Shown one piece after another: positions 25,433 through 34,544 of a stretch of DNA of 64,000 nt. A model generated the notes under the pieces. That model was not told the origin of the DNA and did no database searches. It worked only from the letters and a program-made list of their open reading frames with translations. The position numbers and the translations under genes were made by a program. Positions within the stretch are counted from its first letter, which is position 1. Every line of letters starts with the position of its first letter. The DNA is taken from the NCBI GenBank assembly GCA_050250815.1, contig JBFWNY010000003.1:109302-173301 (forward strand), written 5' to 3'. Source of the stretch: JAEUMD01 sp050250815. Lineage in GTDB: Bacteria > Pseudomonadota > Alphaproteobacteria > Rhizobiales > Hyphomicrobiaceae.

Positions 25433-27301
25433 TTACTCGGCGGCCTCTTGTGCCAGGAACCCGCCCGACTGCCGCGCCCAAAGATCGGCATAGAGACCGC
25501 CACGGCGCAACAGCTCGGCGTGACTGCCTTCCTCGACGATACGCCCGCGATCCATGATGATCAGCCGGTCCATGGCCGCGATCGTCGAAAGGCGATGCGC
25601 GATGGCGATGACCGTCTTGCCGGCCATCAGGTTGACGAGCTGCTCCTGGATCGCCGCCTCGACCTCGCTGTCGAGCGCACTCGTCGCCTCGTCGAGGATC
25701 AGCACCGGAGCGTTCTTCAGCAGAACCCGCGCGATCGCGATGCGCTGGCGCTGCCCTCCCGACAGCTTCACGCCGCGCTCGCCCACGTGCGCATCGTAGC
25801 CCGTGCGACCCTTGAGATCGACGAGGCCCTCGATGAACTCGTGCGCATGCGCGCGCTTGGCCGCCGCGATCGCCTGCTCGCGGGTCGCCTCCGGCCGCCC
25901 GTAGACGATGTTGTCGAGCACCGAGCGGTGCAGCAGCGACGTATCCTGCGTCACCATGCCGATGCTGGCGCGCAGGCTGTCCTGCGTGACACCGGCGATG
26001 TCCTGCCCGTCGATGAGGATGCGGCCAGCCTCCAGGTCATAGAAGCGCAGCAGCACGGACACGAGCGTCGACTTGCCGGCGCCGGAGCGGCCGACGAGCC
26101 CGACCTTCTCACCCGGCGCAATGGTGAGCGACAGGTTGTCGATGACGCCAGCGCCGCCCGCCAGCCCGCGCTCCTTGCCGTAGTTGAATTGGATGCCCTC
26201 GTAGCGGATCTCGCCGCGCGGGACGGTGAGCGGCTTGGCACCAGCCACATCGACGACGGTCCGCTCGCGCGAGATGGATTCGATGCCATCCTGAACGACG
26301 CCGACGTTCTCGAACAGGCCGGCCACCTCCCACATGATCCAGTGGGCCATGCCCTGCAGCCGCAGTACGAGGCCGACGGTCAACGCGATGGCACCCGTCG
26401 TCACCGCATCGAACGACCACAGCCATACCGCCAGTGCGGTAACGCCGAACAGCAGCGCCGCATTGAGCGAGTTGAGCGTGAAGGTGAGCATCGTGACGAG
26501 GCGCATCTGCCGGTGAACGGTGTCGAGAAACCCCGCCATCGAATCCTTCGCGTAGTCGTCTTCACGGTCGGCATGCGCGAACATCTTCACCGTGGCGATG
26601 TTGGTGTAGCTGTCGACGATGCGGCCGGTCATGATCGAGCGAGCATCCGCCTGCTCGGCCGAGATGCGCCCAAGCCGCGGAATGAAGTAGCGCATGGCCA
26701 CAACGTAGGCGACGAACCACGCGACCATCGGGCCTGCCAGCCGCCAGTCAGTTGATGCGAACATGACCACCGCGCCGGCGAAATAGACCGACACATAGAC
26801 CATGACCTCCGCGAGCTTCATCACGACCTCGCGCACCGCGACCGCCGTCTGCATCACCTTGGCCGAGATGCGGCCGGCGAAGTCGTTCTGGAAGAACGAC
26901 AGCGACTGGCGCAGCACGTAGCGATGCGCCTGCCAGCGCGTGCGCATGGCGAAGTTGGCCATGAGGCCCTGGTGGATCACGGCCTCGTAGACGAGCTTCA
27001 TGGCCGGCAACAGCAGCAGCACGACCGCGGCCATGCCCAGCAGGAACACGCCGTGCGTCTGCCAGAACGTCGCGCGTTCGGCATGCGACAGCCAGTCGAC
27101 CAGCCGGCCGAGGAAGCCGAACAGCGAGACTTCGATCAGTGCTATGACCGCAGCCATCGCCGATGAGACGGCCAGCAGCGGAAAGTAGGGCCGGGCGTAG
27201 AATGCGATAAACGCCCAGAACCCCGCCGGCGGCATGCCGGGGGGCTCGGGCGGAAAGGGCGAGCGCCAGCGCTCAAGCCATGTGAACAATCGGTCGATCA
27301 T
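25433..27301 (-). CDS. ABC exporter, fused membrane and ATPase domains (MsbA-like)
   Basis: A 622-residue half-transporter. A six-helix membrane domain fills about residues 28-340. The ATPase domain follows with Walker A GRSGAGKST, Q-loop MVTQDTSLLH, signature KLSGGQRQR, Walker B VLILDEATSALD and the switch His in IAIAHRLST. Type-I exporters of this form move lipids, drugs or peptides outward as dimers. It is transcribed alone, so the substrate is not indicated. Confidence 0.92.
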   Translation of the reverse strand: MIDRLFTWLERWRSPFPPEPPGMPPAGFWAFIAFYARPYFPLLAVSSAMAAVIALIEVSLFGFLGRLVDWLSHAERATFWQTHGVFLLGMAAVVLLLLPAMKLVYEAVIHQGLMANFAMRTRWQAHRYVLRQSLSFFQNDFAGRISAKVMQTAVAVREVVMKLAEVMVYVSVYFAGAVVMFASTDWRLAGPMVAWFVAYVVAMRYFIPRLGRISAEQADARSIMTGRIVDSYTNIATVKMFAHADREDDYAKDSMAGFLDTVHRQMRLVTMLTFTLNSLNAALLFGVTALAVWLWSFDAVTTGAIALTVGLVLRLQGMAHWIMWEVAGLFENVGVVQDGIESISRERTVVDVAGAKPLTVPRGEIRYEGIQFNYGKERGLAGGAGVIDNLSLTIAPGEKVGLVGRSGAGKSTLVSVLLRFYDLEAGRILIDGQDIAGVTQDSLRASIGMVTQDTSLLHRSVLDNIVYGRPEATREQAIAAAKRAHAHEFIEGLVDLKGRTGYDAHVGERGVKLSGGQRQRIAIARVLLKNAPVLILDEATSALDSEVEAAIQEQLVNLMAGKTVIAIAHRLSTIAAMDRLIIMDRGRIVEEGSHAELLRRGGLYADLWARQSGGFLAQEAAE

Positions 27302-27642
27302 TTCATCTGCAGGCTAGGCCCGCCTTTCGGTCAGAGTAGGCCGGGCTTGAGCACCCGGAAAGCCTACGCACATTCGGGTTACAGCAGCCGGCGCGGGCGC
27401 GCGAAGGCTCGCATCGCCGTGGCCTGCTTCGTTGTCAGTCGCAGGAGAGCCGCCGGCCGTTCGATCCAACAAACACACGGTGCCGGCACGCCGCTTTACG
27501 CACGGCAACGACGGCAGACGCGATGGTGCGGTGACGGCCCTTGCCCACATAGGTGCGTACATGGTCAAAACCAAGGCTCGGGACGGCTATTTCGTGCCGT
27601 CCGGCGACGCATGAAATCCATCCTGCCGAAAGTCCGTGCCTG
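27302..27642. other. 341-base gap upstream of hemF
   Basis: No gene that I can support. It is GC-rich with several short frames on both strands but no ribosome site of note. A 17-codon frame (27560-27613, MVKTKARDGYFVPSGDA) ends just before hemF with only a weak AGGTG upstream, and I do not count it as a gene. The region presumably holds the divergent promoters of the ABC exporter and hemF. Confidence 0.4.
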
Positions 27643-28569
27643 ATGCCCTTGCCCGACGATGCCGACCTCAGCTCCATGAAAACCCGCGCACGCGCGTGGT
27701 TCGAGACCCTCCGGGACCAGATCTGCGCGGCCTTCGAAGCCCTGGAAGACGACCTTCCTTCAGGCGTGCAGTACTCGCTGCGACCGCCTGGACGCTTCAC
27801 CCGTACGCCGTGGCAGCGATCCGGCCCCCAGGCCACCGCCCCTGACGGCAGCGACGGCGGCGGTGGTGTCATGAGCATGATGTCCGGCCGCGTTTTCGAG
27901 AAGGTCGGCGTCCATACGTCGACGGTCCACGGCGAGTTCGCGCCCGAGTTCCGCAAGCAGATTCCGGGTGCCGAGGACGACCCGCGCTTCTGGGCCTCGG
28001 GCATCTCGCTCATCGCTCACATGCAGAACCCGTTCGTGCCGGCGGTGCACATGAACACACGCATGGTGGTGACGAGCAAATGGTGGTTCGGGGGCGGTGC
28101 CGACCTGACGCCGGTGCTCATGAAGCGCCGCACGCAGGAGGACCCGGACACGGTTGCGTTCCACGCGGCGATGCGGGGAGCGTGTGAGCAGCACGCGATC
28201 GCCGACTACGACAGATACAAGACATGGTGCGACGAGTATTTCTACCTGCCGCACCGCAAGGAGATGCGCGGCATCGGCGGCATCTTCTACGACTACCTGA
28301 CACCCGACGAGAAGGACGGAGGCTTCGACGCGGCACTCGCCTTTACACAGGACGTGGGGCGCGCCTTCCTCGACATCTACCCCAAGCTCGTGCGCGCCAA
28401 CTTCGGCAAGGATTGGACGGAAGCGCATCGCGACGAGCAACTGGTGCGCCGCGGCCGCTATGTCGAATTCAACCTGCTCTACGATCGCGGCACGACTTTC
28501 GGCCTCAAGACTGGCGGCAACGTGGAAAGCATCTTGTCATCAATGCCGCCGGTGGTCCGCTGGCCTTGA
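27643..28569 (+). CDS. hemF: Oxygen-dependent coproporphyrinogen III oxidase HemF
   Basis: Decarboxylates coproporphyrinogen III with oxygen. 308 residues: SGVQYSLRPPGRFTRTPW, the glycine-rich GGGGVMSMMSGRVFEKVGV, substrate region HMNTRMVVTSKWWFGGGADLTP, YFYLPHRKEMRGIGGIFYD and the C-terminal GRYVEFNLLYDRGT. It ends at PPVVRWP, whereas E. coli HemF continues about 25 residues after the equivalent RW. A neighbouring frame (28565-28645) reads on with coding-like codons and ends QWRAW, so a late one-base frameshift is possible. The start at 27643 has no clear ribosome site. Confidence 0.92.
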   Translation: MPLPDDADLSSMKTRARAWFETLRDQICAAFEALEDDLPSGVQYSLRPPGRFTRTPWQRSGPQATAPDGSDGGGGVMSMMSGRVFEKVGVHTSTVHGEFAPEFRKQIPGAEDDPRFWASGISLIAHMQNPFVPAVHMNTRMVVTSKWWFGGGADLTPVLMKRRTQEDPDTVAFHAAMRGACEQHAIADYDRYKTWCDEYFYLPHRKEMRGIGGIFYDYLTPDEKDGGFDAALAFTQDVGRAFLDIYPKLVRANFGKDWTEAHRDEQLVRRGRYVEFNLLYDRGTTFGLKTGGNVESILSSMPPVVRWP

Positions 28570-28904
28570 TGCGCCGCACACCACCATCGCGAGGCTCAAA
28601 GCTCAATTCGCCGAAACCGCCCGCATGCAGTGGCGAGCCTGGTAAGGCGAAGCAGCGACGTCGAGAGCTTCGCCTCCTCGATGCACCGCCCCGTGGTCGG
28701 TTGGCCGTGAAGTCGGCCCGCGCCACGGCTGTTTTGGGGGCTAGGAACTGACGTGGCGCCCCGCGCAAGCCTTATCCCCACTGTCATCCTCGGGCTTGTC
28801 CCGAGAAGCCTTCGCGCCGCGCACTCCGAAACGTCGGATTTTGACCCTGAGCTGAAGTCAACGGCATCGGGCCGTTCTCAAGATGGTCGAGACCGCTTAC
28901 GACG
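28570..28904. other. 335-base gap after hemF with possible lost hemF tail and a repeat
   Basis: The first 76 bases are readable in the +1 frame relative to hemF as DAPHTTIARLKAQFAETA and onward to a TAA at 28643-28645, which may be a detached C-terminus. Further on lies one arm of a 24-base repeat. No other gene seen. Confidence 0.4.
28782..28805 (+). repeat. 24-base palindromic-core repeat, left copy
   Basis: Contains CCTCGGGCTTGTCCCGAG, itself an interrupted palindrome. The exact reverse complement of the whole 24 bases occurs at 29713-29736, on the other side of the GST gene. The core is like the short intergenic repeats common in Rhizobiales genomes. Confidence 0.75.
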
Positions 28905-29552
28905 TCATCGTGATCGCGCTTTGTCAGCTGCAGCAAAGTGCGCCATCTGGTCTGCATGGGCCTTGCGGAAAGCGGGACGCTCGATGACACGCTCGATATA
29001 GGCCTCGGTTGCTGGACGATCGCCATAAGCGCGAACGAGGCCAACACGCAGGACATCCGCCATCAGGAGGTCCGCGACCGTAAAGCGATTTGCTGCGAGC
29101 CATCGGCGCTCTGTGAGGACTCTTTCAATGTGGGCAAGCCGCTGCTCCATCCAGTCAGCGAGGCCGTTTTCGGTCTGACCTGTAATCGTCAGGAACCACC
29201 ACGGCACAGTGACCAGCTCCACCGAGTTCAGAGCCGCGATCACCCATTGGAGCGTTTCGGCCTCGCCAACAGGATCGCGTGGCATCAATGCCTCGCTGCT
29301 GCGAGCCAAGTACAGCAGACACGCACCGCTCTCGAACATGTTTACGTCGCCATCTGTCAGATAGGGCACCTGTCCAAATGGCTGGCGGTCGAGATGATTA
29401 GTCGCTCGATCGTCGAAGGGTACAGCGCGCACCTCATACGGCAAGCCTGCTTCCTCCGCCGCCCATCGCAAGCGCAGGTCGCGCACATACCCGCGTGGAG
29501 CGTCACCCGCTGGGACCCAGTCCAAGGTCCAGATGACTAATTTTTTCGGCAT
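28905..29552 (-). CDS. Glutathione S-transferase family protein
   Basis: About 215 residues. The N-terminal thioredoxin-like half carries the GST-typical cis-proline and acidic residue (GQVPYLTDGDVNMFESGACLLYLA). The helical C-terminal half has the ERRWLAANRFTVADLLMADVL N-capping region common to GSTs. Unusually the first strand reads LVIWTLDWVPAGDAPRGYVRDLRLRW, with a short insertion before the first helix, like a described GST subclass of alphaproteobacteria. It is flanked by inverted 24-base repeats. No clear ribosome site at the ATG. Confidence 0.82.
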   Translation of the reverse strand: MPKKLVIWTLDWVPAGDAPRGYVRDLRLRWAAEEAGLPYEVRAVPFDDRATNHLDRQPFGQVPYLTDGDVNMFESGACLLYLARSSEALMPRDPVGEAETLQWVIAALNSVELVTVPWWFLTITGQTENGLADWMEQRLAHIERVLTERRWLAANRFTVADLLMADVLRVGLVRAYGDRPATEAYIERVIERPAFRKAHADQMAHFAAADKARSR

Positions 29553-29712
29553 GCATTGAATCTTACACAACATTGGCGCCCCGAGACAATCAAAGCGCCT
29601 TATCTGCAGAACTACCCGTGACCGGTCGAACCCTAGATCAGCCTTCGTGGGGGTGAGCATGACGGTCGAAATTAGCCCATCGCGAGCGATGGAGCCCGCG
29701 GCACGATGGGTC

Positions 29713-29736
29713 CTCGGGACAAGCCCGAGGATGACA
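29713..29736 (-). repeat. 24-base palindromic-core repeat, right copy (inverted)
   Basis: The exact reverse complement of 28782-28805. It lies in a 281-base gene-free stretch between the GST start and the end of the formate dehydrogenase alpha gene. No transposase or target duplication is visible, so it fits a small intergenic repeat family rather than element ends. Confidence 0.75.
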
Positions 29737-29833
29737 ATCGTGGCGGGGGCAACTGCGGGTTCAATTTCCGCGCCGGGTCACAGTGGTCATTGTGCTCGGC
29801 AGCAATCCTACACACGTGACCCGCCGTAAGCCC

Positions 29834-32632
29834 TTACTCCGCGGCGTCCGCCTTCGCGGGTTCGTGTGCGGCGATCTTCTCCACCTTGCAGGCGCAGAAC
29901 TTGAACTCGGGGATCTTGCCCATCGGGTCGAGCTGCGGGTTGGTGAGCGCATTGGCCGGTGCCTCCGCGAACGCAAAGGGTATGAACACCATGCCCTCCG
30001 CCGTGTCGCGGTCGGCGCGCGCCTTGAGCACGATCTCACCGCGCCGCGTCGCCACCGCCACCATGTCGCCCGGGCCGATGCCCATCTTCTCCATGTCGCG
30101 CGGGTTGAGGCCGACGATCGCCTCGGGCTCCAGCGCATCGAGCGTCGATGAGCGCCGGGTCATGGAGCCGGTGTGCCAGTGCTCCAGCAACCGACCCGTC
30201 GTCAGCACCATCGGGAACTCGTCGTCAGGCAGCTCGTGCGGTGCCAGCAGGGCCGCCGGCACGATCTTGGCGCGCCCCGACTTGGTCGGGAACGACTGCG
30301 AGAAGATGATCTCGTTGCCGGGCTTGTCGGGTGCATCGCACGGGTAGGTGACGGCATCCTCACGCTCGATGCGCTCCCACGAGATGTTCTTGAGCGAGGG
30401 CATGACGCTCGCCATCTCCGTGAACACCTCGGAGATGTGGCCGTAGTTCCAGTCGAGCCCCATGCGCTGCGCGATCTCCTGGATGATCTCCCAGTCCTGC
30501 CGCGCCTCGCCCGGCAGCGAGATGACCGGACGGCCGATCTGCACCTGCCGGTTGGTATTGGTGTAGGTGCCGAGCTTCTCGGCATGCGCGGATGCCGGCA
30601 GCACGATGTCTGCCTGCCAGGCCGTCTCCGTCATGAAGATGTCCTGCACGACGAACAGCTCGAGCTCGCACAAGGCCTGGCGTGCCTGCCGGACGTTGGG
30701 ATCCGACATCGCCGGGTTCTCACCCATGATGAACATCGCCTTCACCATGCCCTCGTGGATGGAGTGCATGATCTCGATGACCGTGAGGCCTCGGTTGGGA
30801 TCGAGCTTGGTGTTCCAGAGCTTCTCGTACTTCTGGCGCACCTCTTCGTTCTCGACCGAGATGTAGTCGGGAAACACCATCGGGATGAGACCGGCGTCGG
30901 AAGCGCCCTGCACGTTGTTCTGGCCGCGCAGCGGATGCAGACCGGTGCCCGGCCGGCCGATCTGGCCGGTGATGAGGGCGAGCGCGATCAGGCAGCGCGA
31001 ATTGTCGGTGCCGTGCGTGTGCTGCGACACGCCCATGCCCCAGAAGATGAGCGACGCCCTGGAGCGGGCATAGAGCCGCGCCACCTCACGGATGACGTCG
31101 GCATCGATGCCGCACACCGGCGCCATGCGCTCCGGACTGAAGGCGCGGACCTTGGCACGCAGCCCTTCGTAGCCCTCGGTATGCGCCTGCACGTACTGCA
31201 CATCGACCATGCCTTCCTCGATGATCGTGTGCAACATGGCGTTGAGCAGCGCCACGTCGTGGGCCGGCTTGAAGTTGAGCACGTGCGTCGCATAGCGGGC
31301 GAGGCCGGAGTGCTGGCCGCGCGGATCCATGATGATGAGGTTGGCGCCACGTGCTGCCGCCTGCTTGAGGTAGGTCGCGGCGACGGGGTGGTTCTCAGCC
31401 GGCCGCGCACCGATCACGATGATGGTCTCGGCATCCTTCGCCGCCGTGAACGGCGCGGTAACGGCACCTGAATTGACGCCTTCCATCAGCGCGGCGACGG
31501 AAGACGCGTGACACAGCCGGGTGCAGTGGTCGACGTTGTTGGTGCCGAAGCCCTGGCGGATGAGCTTCTGGAACAGATAGGCTTCCTCGTTCGAGCCCTT
31601 GGCCGAGCCGAGCCCTGCCAGCGCCGAAGGTCCCCATGTGTCGCGCAGGCGCTTGAAGCCCTTTGCAGCCTTGTCGAGAGCTTCCTCCCACGTCGCCTCG
31701 CGGAAGACCTCGAGGATCTCGTCGCGCGAGCGCGGGATGAGGCATTCGCGCTTGGTTGCACCCTCGCGGCGGATGAGCGGCTTGGTCAGGCGATCGGGAT
31801 GATGAATGTAGTCGAACCCGAACCGCCCCTTCACGCACAGCCGGTTCTCGTTGGCCGGGCCGTCGCGGCCGTCGACGTAGAGAACCTTGTCGTCCTTGAT
31901 GTGCACCAACGTCTGGCAACCGACACCGCAATAAGGGCAGACCGTCTCGACGCTCTTGTCCTCGTAGGCGACGCGCTTGCCGCTGTCGCGATCCAACAGC
32001 CGGCCCTCCATCAGCGCACCCGTGGGGCACGCCTGCACGCACTCGCCGCACGCCACGCAAGTCGATGAGCCCATGACGTCATCGAAGTCGAAGACCACCT
32101 TGGAGCCATGCCCGCGGTAGGCCATGCCGATGACGTCGTTCATCTGCACTTCGCGGCAGGCGCGGACGCACAGATTGCAGTTGATGCAGGCATCGAGATT
32201 GACGGCGATTGCGGTGTGCGAATTGTCGGCTTGCGGCTTGTCGCCGGAGGGATAGCGGCTGGTGGCCGCGATCCCCATGCGATCGACCCAGGTCCAGAAC
32301 TTGGAGCGCGGATCGTGCCCGTCCTCGCGTCCGGGCTGATCGGCGAGCAACAGCTCGAACACCATCTCGCGCGATTTCCTGGCGCGCTCTGATGCCGTCT
32401 TCACCTTCATGCCGGCAGCAACCTTGCGCTGGCACGATGCTGTCAGCACGCGTTCGCCCTCCACCTCGACCATGCAGGCACGGCAGTTGCCGTCGGCCCG
32501 GTAGCCGGGTGCCGGCAGCCAGCACAGGTGCGGAATGTCGGTGCCTTCGCGCTTGGCCACCTGCCAGATCGTCTCCCCGGCCTCGGCTTCGACATCGCGG
32601 CCATCGAGCGTGAACTTGATTTTTTCTGTCAT
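29834..32632 (-). CDS. fdh1A: NAD-dependent formate dehydrogenase, catalytic alpha subunit
   Basis: Oxidises formate to CO2 at a Mo or W bis-pterin centre. From the ATG at 32632 it has 932 residues. Order: plant-type 2Fe-2S domain (Cys37, 50, 53, 67), NuoG-like His/Cys region, two ferredoxin-type 4Fe-4S sets (Cys149/152/155/159 and 192/195/198/202), then the catalytic-domain cluster (Cys232/235/239/266). The metal ligand is Cys374 followed by His375 (TRLCHASSV), so this is a cysteine, not a selenocysteine, enzyme. Paired with the fused diaphorase subunit upstream, the layout matches Fdh1 of Methylobacterium. Confidence 0.95.
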   Translation of the reverse strand: MTEKIKFTLDGRDVEAEAGETIWQVAKREGTDIPHLCWLPAPGYRADGNCRACMVEVEGERVLTASCQRKVAAGMKVKTASERARKSREMVFELLLADQPGREDGHDPRSKFWTWVDRMGIAATSRYPSGDKPQADNSHTAIAVNLDACINCNLCVRACREVQMNDVIGMAYRGHGSKVVFDFDDVMGSSTCVACGECVQACPTGALMEGRLLDRDSGKRVAYEDKSVETVCPYCGVGCQTLVHIKDDKVLYVDGRDGPANENRLCVKGRFGFDYIHHPDRLTKPLIRREGATKRECLIPRSRDEILEVFREATWEEALDKAAKGFKRLRDTWGPSALAGLGSAKGSNEEAYLFQKLIRQGFGTNNVDHCTRLCHASSVAALMEGVNSGAVTAPFTAAKDAETIIVIGARPAENHPVAATYLKQAAARGANLIIMDPRGQHSGLARYATHVLNFKPAHDVALLNAMLHTIIEEGMVDVQYVQAHTEGYEGLRAKVRAFSPERMAPVCGIDADVIREVARLYARSRASLIFWGMGVSQHTHGTDNSRCLIALALITGQIGRPGTGLHPLRGQNNVQGASDAGLIPMVFPDYISVENEEVRQKYEKLWNTKLDPNRGLTVIEIMHSIHEGMVKAMFIMGENPAMSDPNVRQARQALCELELFVVQDIFMTETAWQADIVLPASAHAEKLGTYTNTNRQVQIGRPVISLPGEARQDWEIIQEIAQRMGLDWNYGHISEVFTEMASVMPSLKNISWERIEREDAVTYPCDAPDKPGNEIIFSQSFPTKSGRAKIVPAALLAPHELPDDEFPMVLTTGRLLEHWHTGSMTRRSSTLDALEPEAIVGLNPRDMEKMGIGPGDMVAVATRRGEIVLKARADRDTAEGMVFIPFAFAEAPANALTNPQLDPMGKIPEFKFCACKVEKIAAHEPAKADAAE

Positions 32633-32701
32633 GATCTCGTCTCTCGCGGATCTATGTGAGCGCAAATCCGTCCGCCCGGCGCGGCGGACGTTCGTCTCGG
32701 C

Positions 32702-34462
32702 TCAGGTCAAGTCTTCGGGGAAGAACTTCAAAACCGACATCAGCGGGTTCGACGCCGCCTGCCCAAGGCCGCAGATGGAGGCGTCGCGCATCACTTGACT
32801 CAAGTCCTCCAGCAGCGGCTTGTCCCATGCCGCGGCGCCCATCAGCTTTACCGCCTTCTCAGTGCCGTTGCGGCAGGGCGTGCACTGCCCGCAGCTCTCG
32901 TCTTCGAAAAAGCGCATGAGGTTGCGGGCGACGTCCTTCATGTCGTCCTTGTCGGACAGAATGACGACAGCGTGCGAGCCCACGAAGCAGCCGTGCTTTT
33001 CGAGCTGGCCGAAGTCGAGCGGAATGTCCCCCATCGATGCGGGCAGGATGCCGCCCGACGCGCCACCAGGCAGATAGCCCTTGAACGTGTGCCCTTCGAG
33101 CATGCCACCGCACTGGGCGATCAGTTCCTCGACCGTCGAGCCGGCCGCTGTCAGCACGACACCCGGCTTCTTGACGCGACCCGAGACCGAATACGAGCGC
33201 AGTCCCTTCGCGCCGTTCTTTCCCTGCCGCGCAAACCAGTCGGCGCCATTCTTCAGGATGTCGGGAATCCAGTAGAGCGTCTCGACATTATTGACCAGCG
33301 TCGGCCGGTCGAAGATGCCGACCTCCGCGACATAGGGCGGCCGATGCCGCGGCAGTCCGCGCTTGCCCTCGATCGACTCGATCATCGCGCTTTCCTCGCC
33401 GCAGATGTAGGCGCCAGCACCGCGCCGCAGATTGATGCGCGTGTGCTTGGCAAGGCCCGCGGCTTCGAGCTTGGGAAGCTCGTTGCGGAGGATTTCGAGC
33501 ACCGCCTGGTACTCGTCGCGCATATAGATGAAGACCTGCTCGGCCTCGACCGCCCAGGCGCCTATCAGCATGCCCTCGAGGAAAGCGTGCGGTCGCGTTT
33601 CCAGGTAATGCCGGTCCTTGAACGTGCCCGGCTCACCCTCGTCGCCGTTGACCGCCATCAACCGCGGCCCCTTGTAGCCGCGTACGAACGTCCATTTGCG
33701 CCCCGTCGGGAAGCCGGCGCCACCCAGACCGCGCAGGCCGCCGTCGGACAGCGTCTTGATGACGTCGTCCGCCGAGCGCTGGCCCGACAGGCATTCCTTC
33801 AGCACGGCGTAGCCGCCTTCGGCCTCGTAGGCCTCGAACGTCTGGTAGTCGGGAACGTCGGGGTGCGTATGGCCGTGCGCCACGCGCTGCTTCACCTCAT
33901 CGACAGAAGCGTTGTCGACGTGGTTGTGGCCGACATGAACCGCTGGAGCCGTGTGACAGGAGCCCACGCACGGAGCGCGCACCACGCGCACGTCGCCCAT
34001 GTTCTCTTTTTCGAGTGCGGCGAACAACTTCTCGGCGCCCGCCAGCATGCACGACAGCGAATCGCAGACGCGTATCGTCGTCTTGGCTGGTCTGTCGTCG
34101 CCGTCGGCGATCACGTCGAAATGGGCGTAGAAGGTCGCCACCTCGTAGACGGCGGCCATGGGAATGCGCATCGCCTCGGCCAGAGCGTGAAGCAGGCCGG
34201 CGGGCAGGCAGCCCTCGTGATCCTGGATCTTGTGCAGGTACTCGATCAGCAGAGCGCGCTCGAACGGCCCCTCGCCGACGATCTCACGCAGCGCCTTGCG
34301 CTCATCGTCCTTGAGTAGCCGGCCTTTTGGAAAGATCAGGGCCTTGCGGCGGCCTGAACCCGGATGCGGCGAGCGGTTGCCGTTGCGGAAATCGGGAGCC
34401 TCGCCGCCATGGCCGTCACCGGCCTTGCCCACCTTGCCGCTCCCGAAGGTCTTATGATCCAT
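32702..34462 (-). CDS. fdh1B: Formate dehydrogenase diaphorase subunit, NuoE-NuoF fusion
   Basis: 586 residues passing electrons from the alpha subunit to NAD+. Residues about 55-190 are a NuoE-like thioredoxin-fold 2Fe-2S domain (RVCDSLSC and APCVGSCH). From about 215 a NuoF-like part has the NADH/FMN regions GGLRGLGGAGFPTG and GAGAYICGEESAMIESIEG, and the 4Fe-4S site ESCGQCTPCRNG with a downstream Cys. Many bacteria encode these as separate gamma and beta subunits; here they are fused. The His-rich, Gly-rich N-terminal 35 residues are unusual. fdh1A follows 69 bases later. Confidence 0.93.
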   Translation of the reverse strand: MDHKTFGSGKVGKAGDGHGGEAPDFRNGNRSPHPGSGRRKALIFPKGRLLKDDERKALREIVGEGPFERALLIEYLHKIQDHEGCLPAGLLHALAEAMRIPMAAVYEVATFYAHFDVIADGDDRPAKTTIRVCDSLSCMLAGAEKLFAALEKENMGDVRVVRAPCVGSCHTAPAVHVGHNHVDNASVDEVKQRVAHGHTHPDVPDYQTFEAYEAEGGYAVLKECLSGQRSADDVIKTLSDGGLRGLGGAGFPTGRKWTFVRGYKGPRLMAVNGDEGEPGTFKDRHYLETRPHAFLEGMLIGAWAVEAEQVFIYMRDEYQAVLEILRNELPKLEAAGLAKHTRINLRRGAGAYICGEESAMIESIEGKRGLPRHRPPYVAEVGIFDRPTLVNNVETLYWIPDILKNGADWFARQGKNGAKGLRSYSVSGRVKKPGVVLTAAGSTVEELIAQCGGMLEGHTFKGYLPGGASGGILPASMGDIPLDFGQLEKHGCFVGSHAVVILSDKDDMKDVARNLMRFFEDESCGQCTPCRNGTEKAVKLMGAAAWDKPLLEDLSQVMRDASICGLGQAASNPLMSVLKFFPEDLT

Positions 34463-34544
34463 GTCTTCACCACGTCGCGTTGTTTGCCAGCGCTTATCTT
34501 TCGTGCAGCCGGGTCTGTCCAATCGCCCCGGCCTTTCTCATCAT

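Noticed and set aside
27560..27613. 17-codon frame before hemF as a leader peptide
   Set aside because: Weak ribosome site and no attenuator-like hairpin or regulatory codons.
28782..29736. Inverted repeats as ends of a transposon carrying the GST gene
   Set aside because: No transposase, no visible target duplication, and the repeat core resembles a common intergenic repeat.
32795..34318. 507-residue open frame opposite the formate dehydrogenase diaphorase gene
   Set aside because: Antisense shadow; the minus-strand protein has all expected cofactor motifs.
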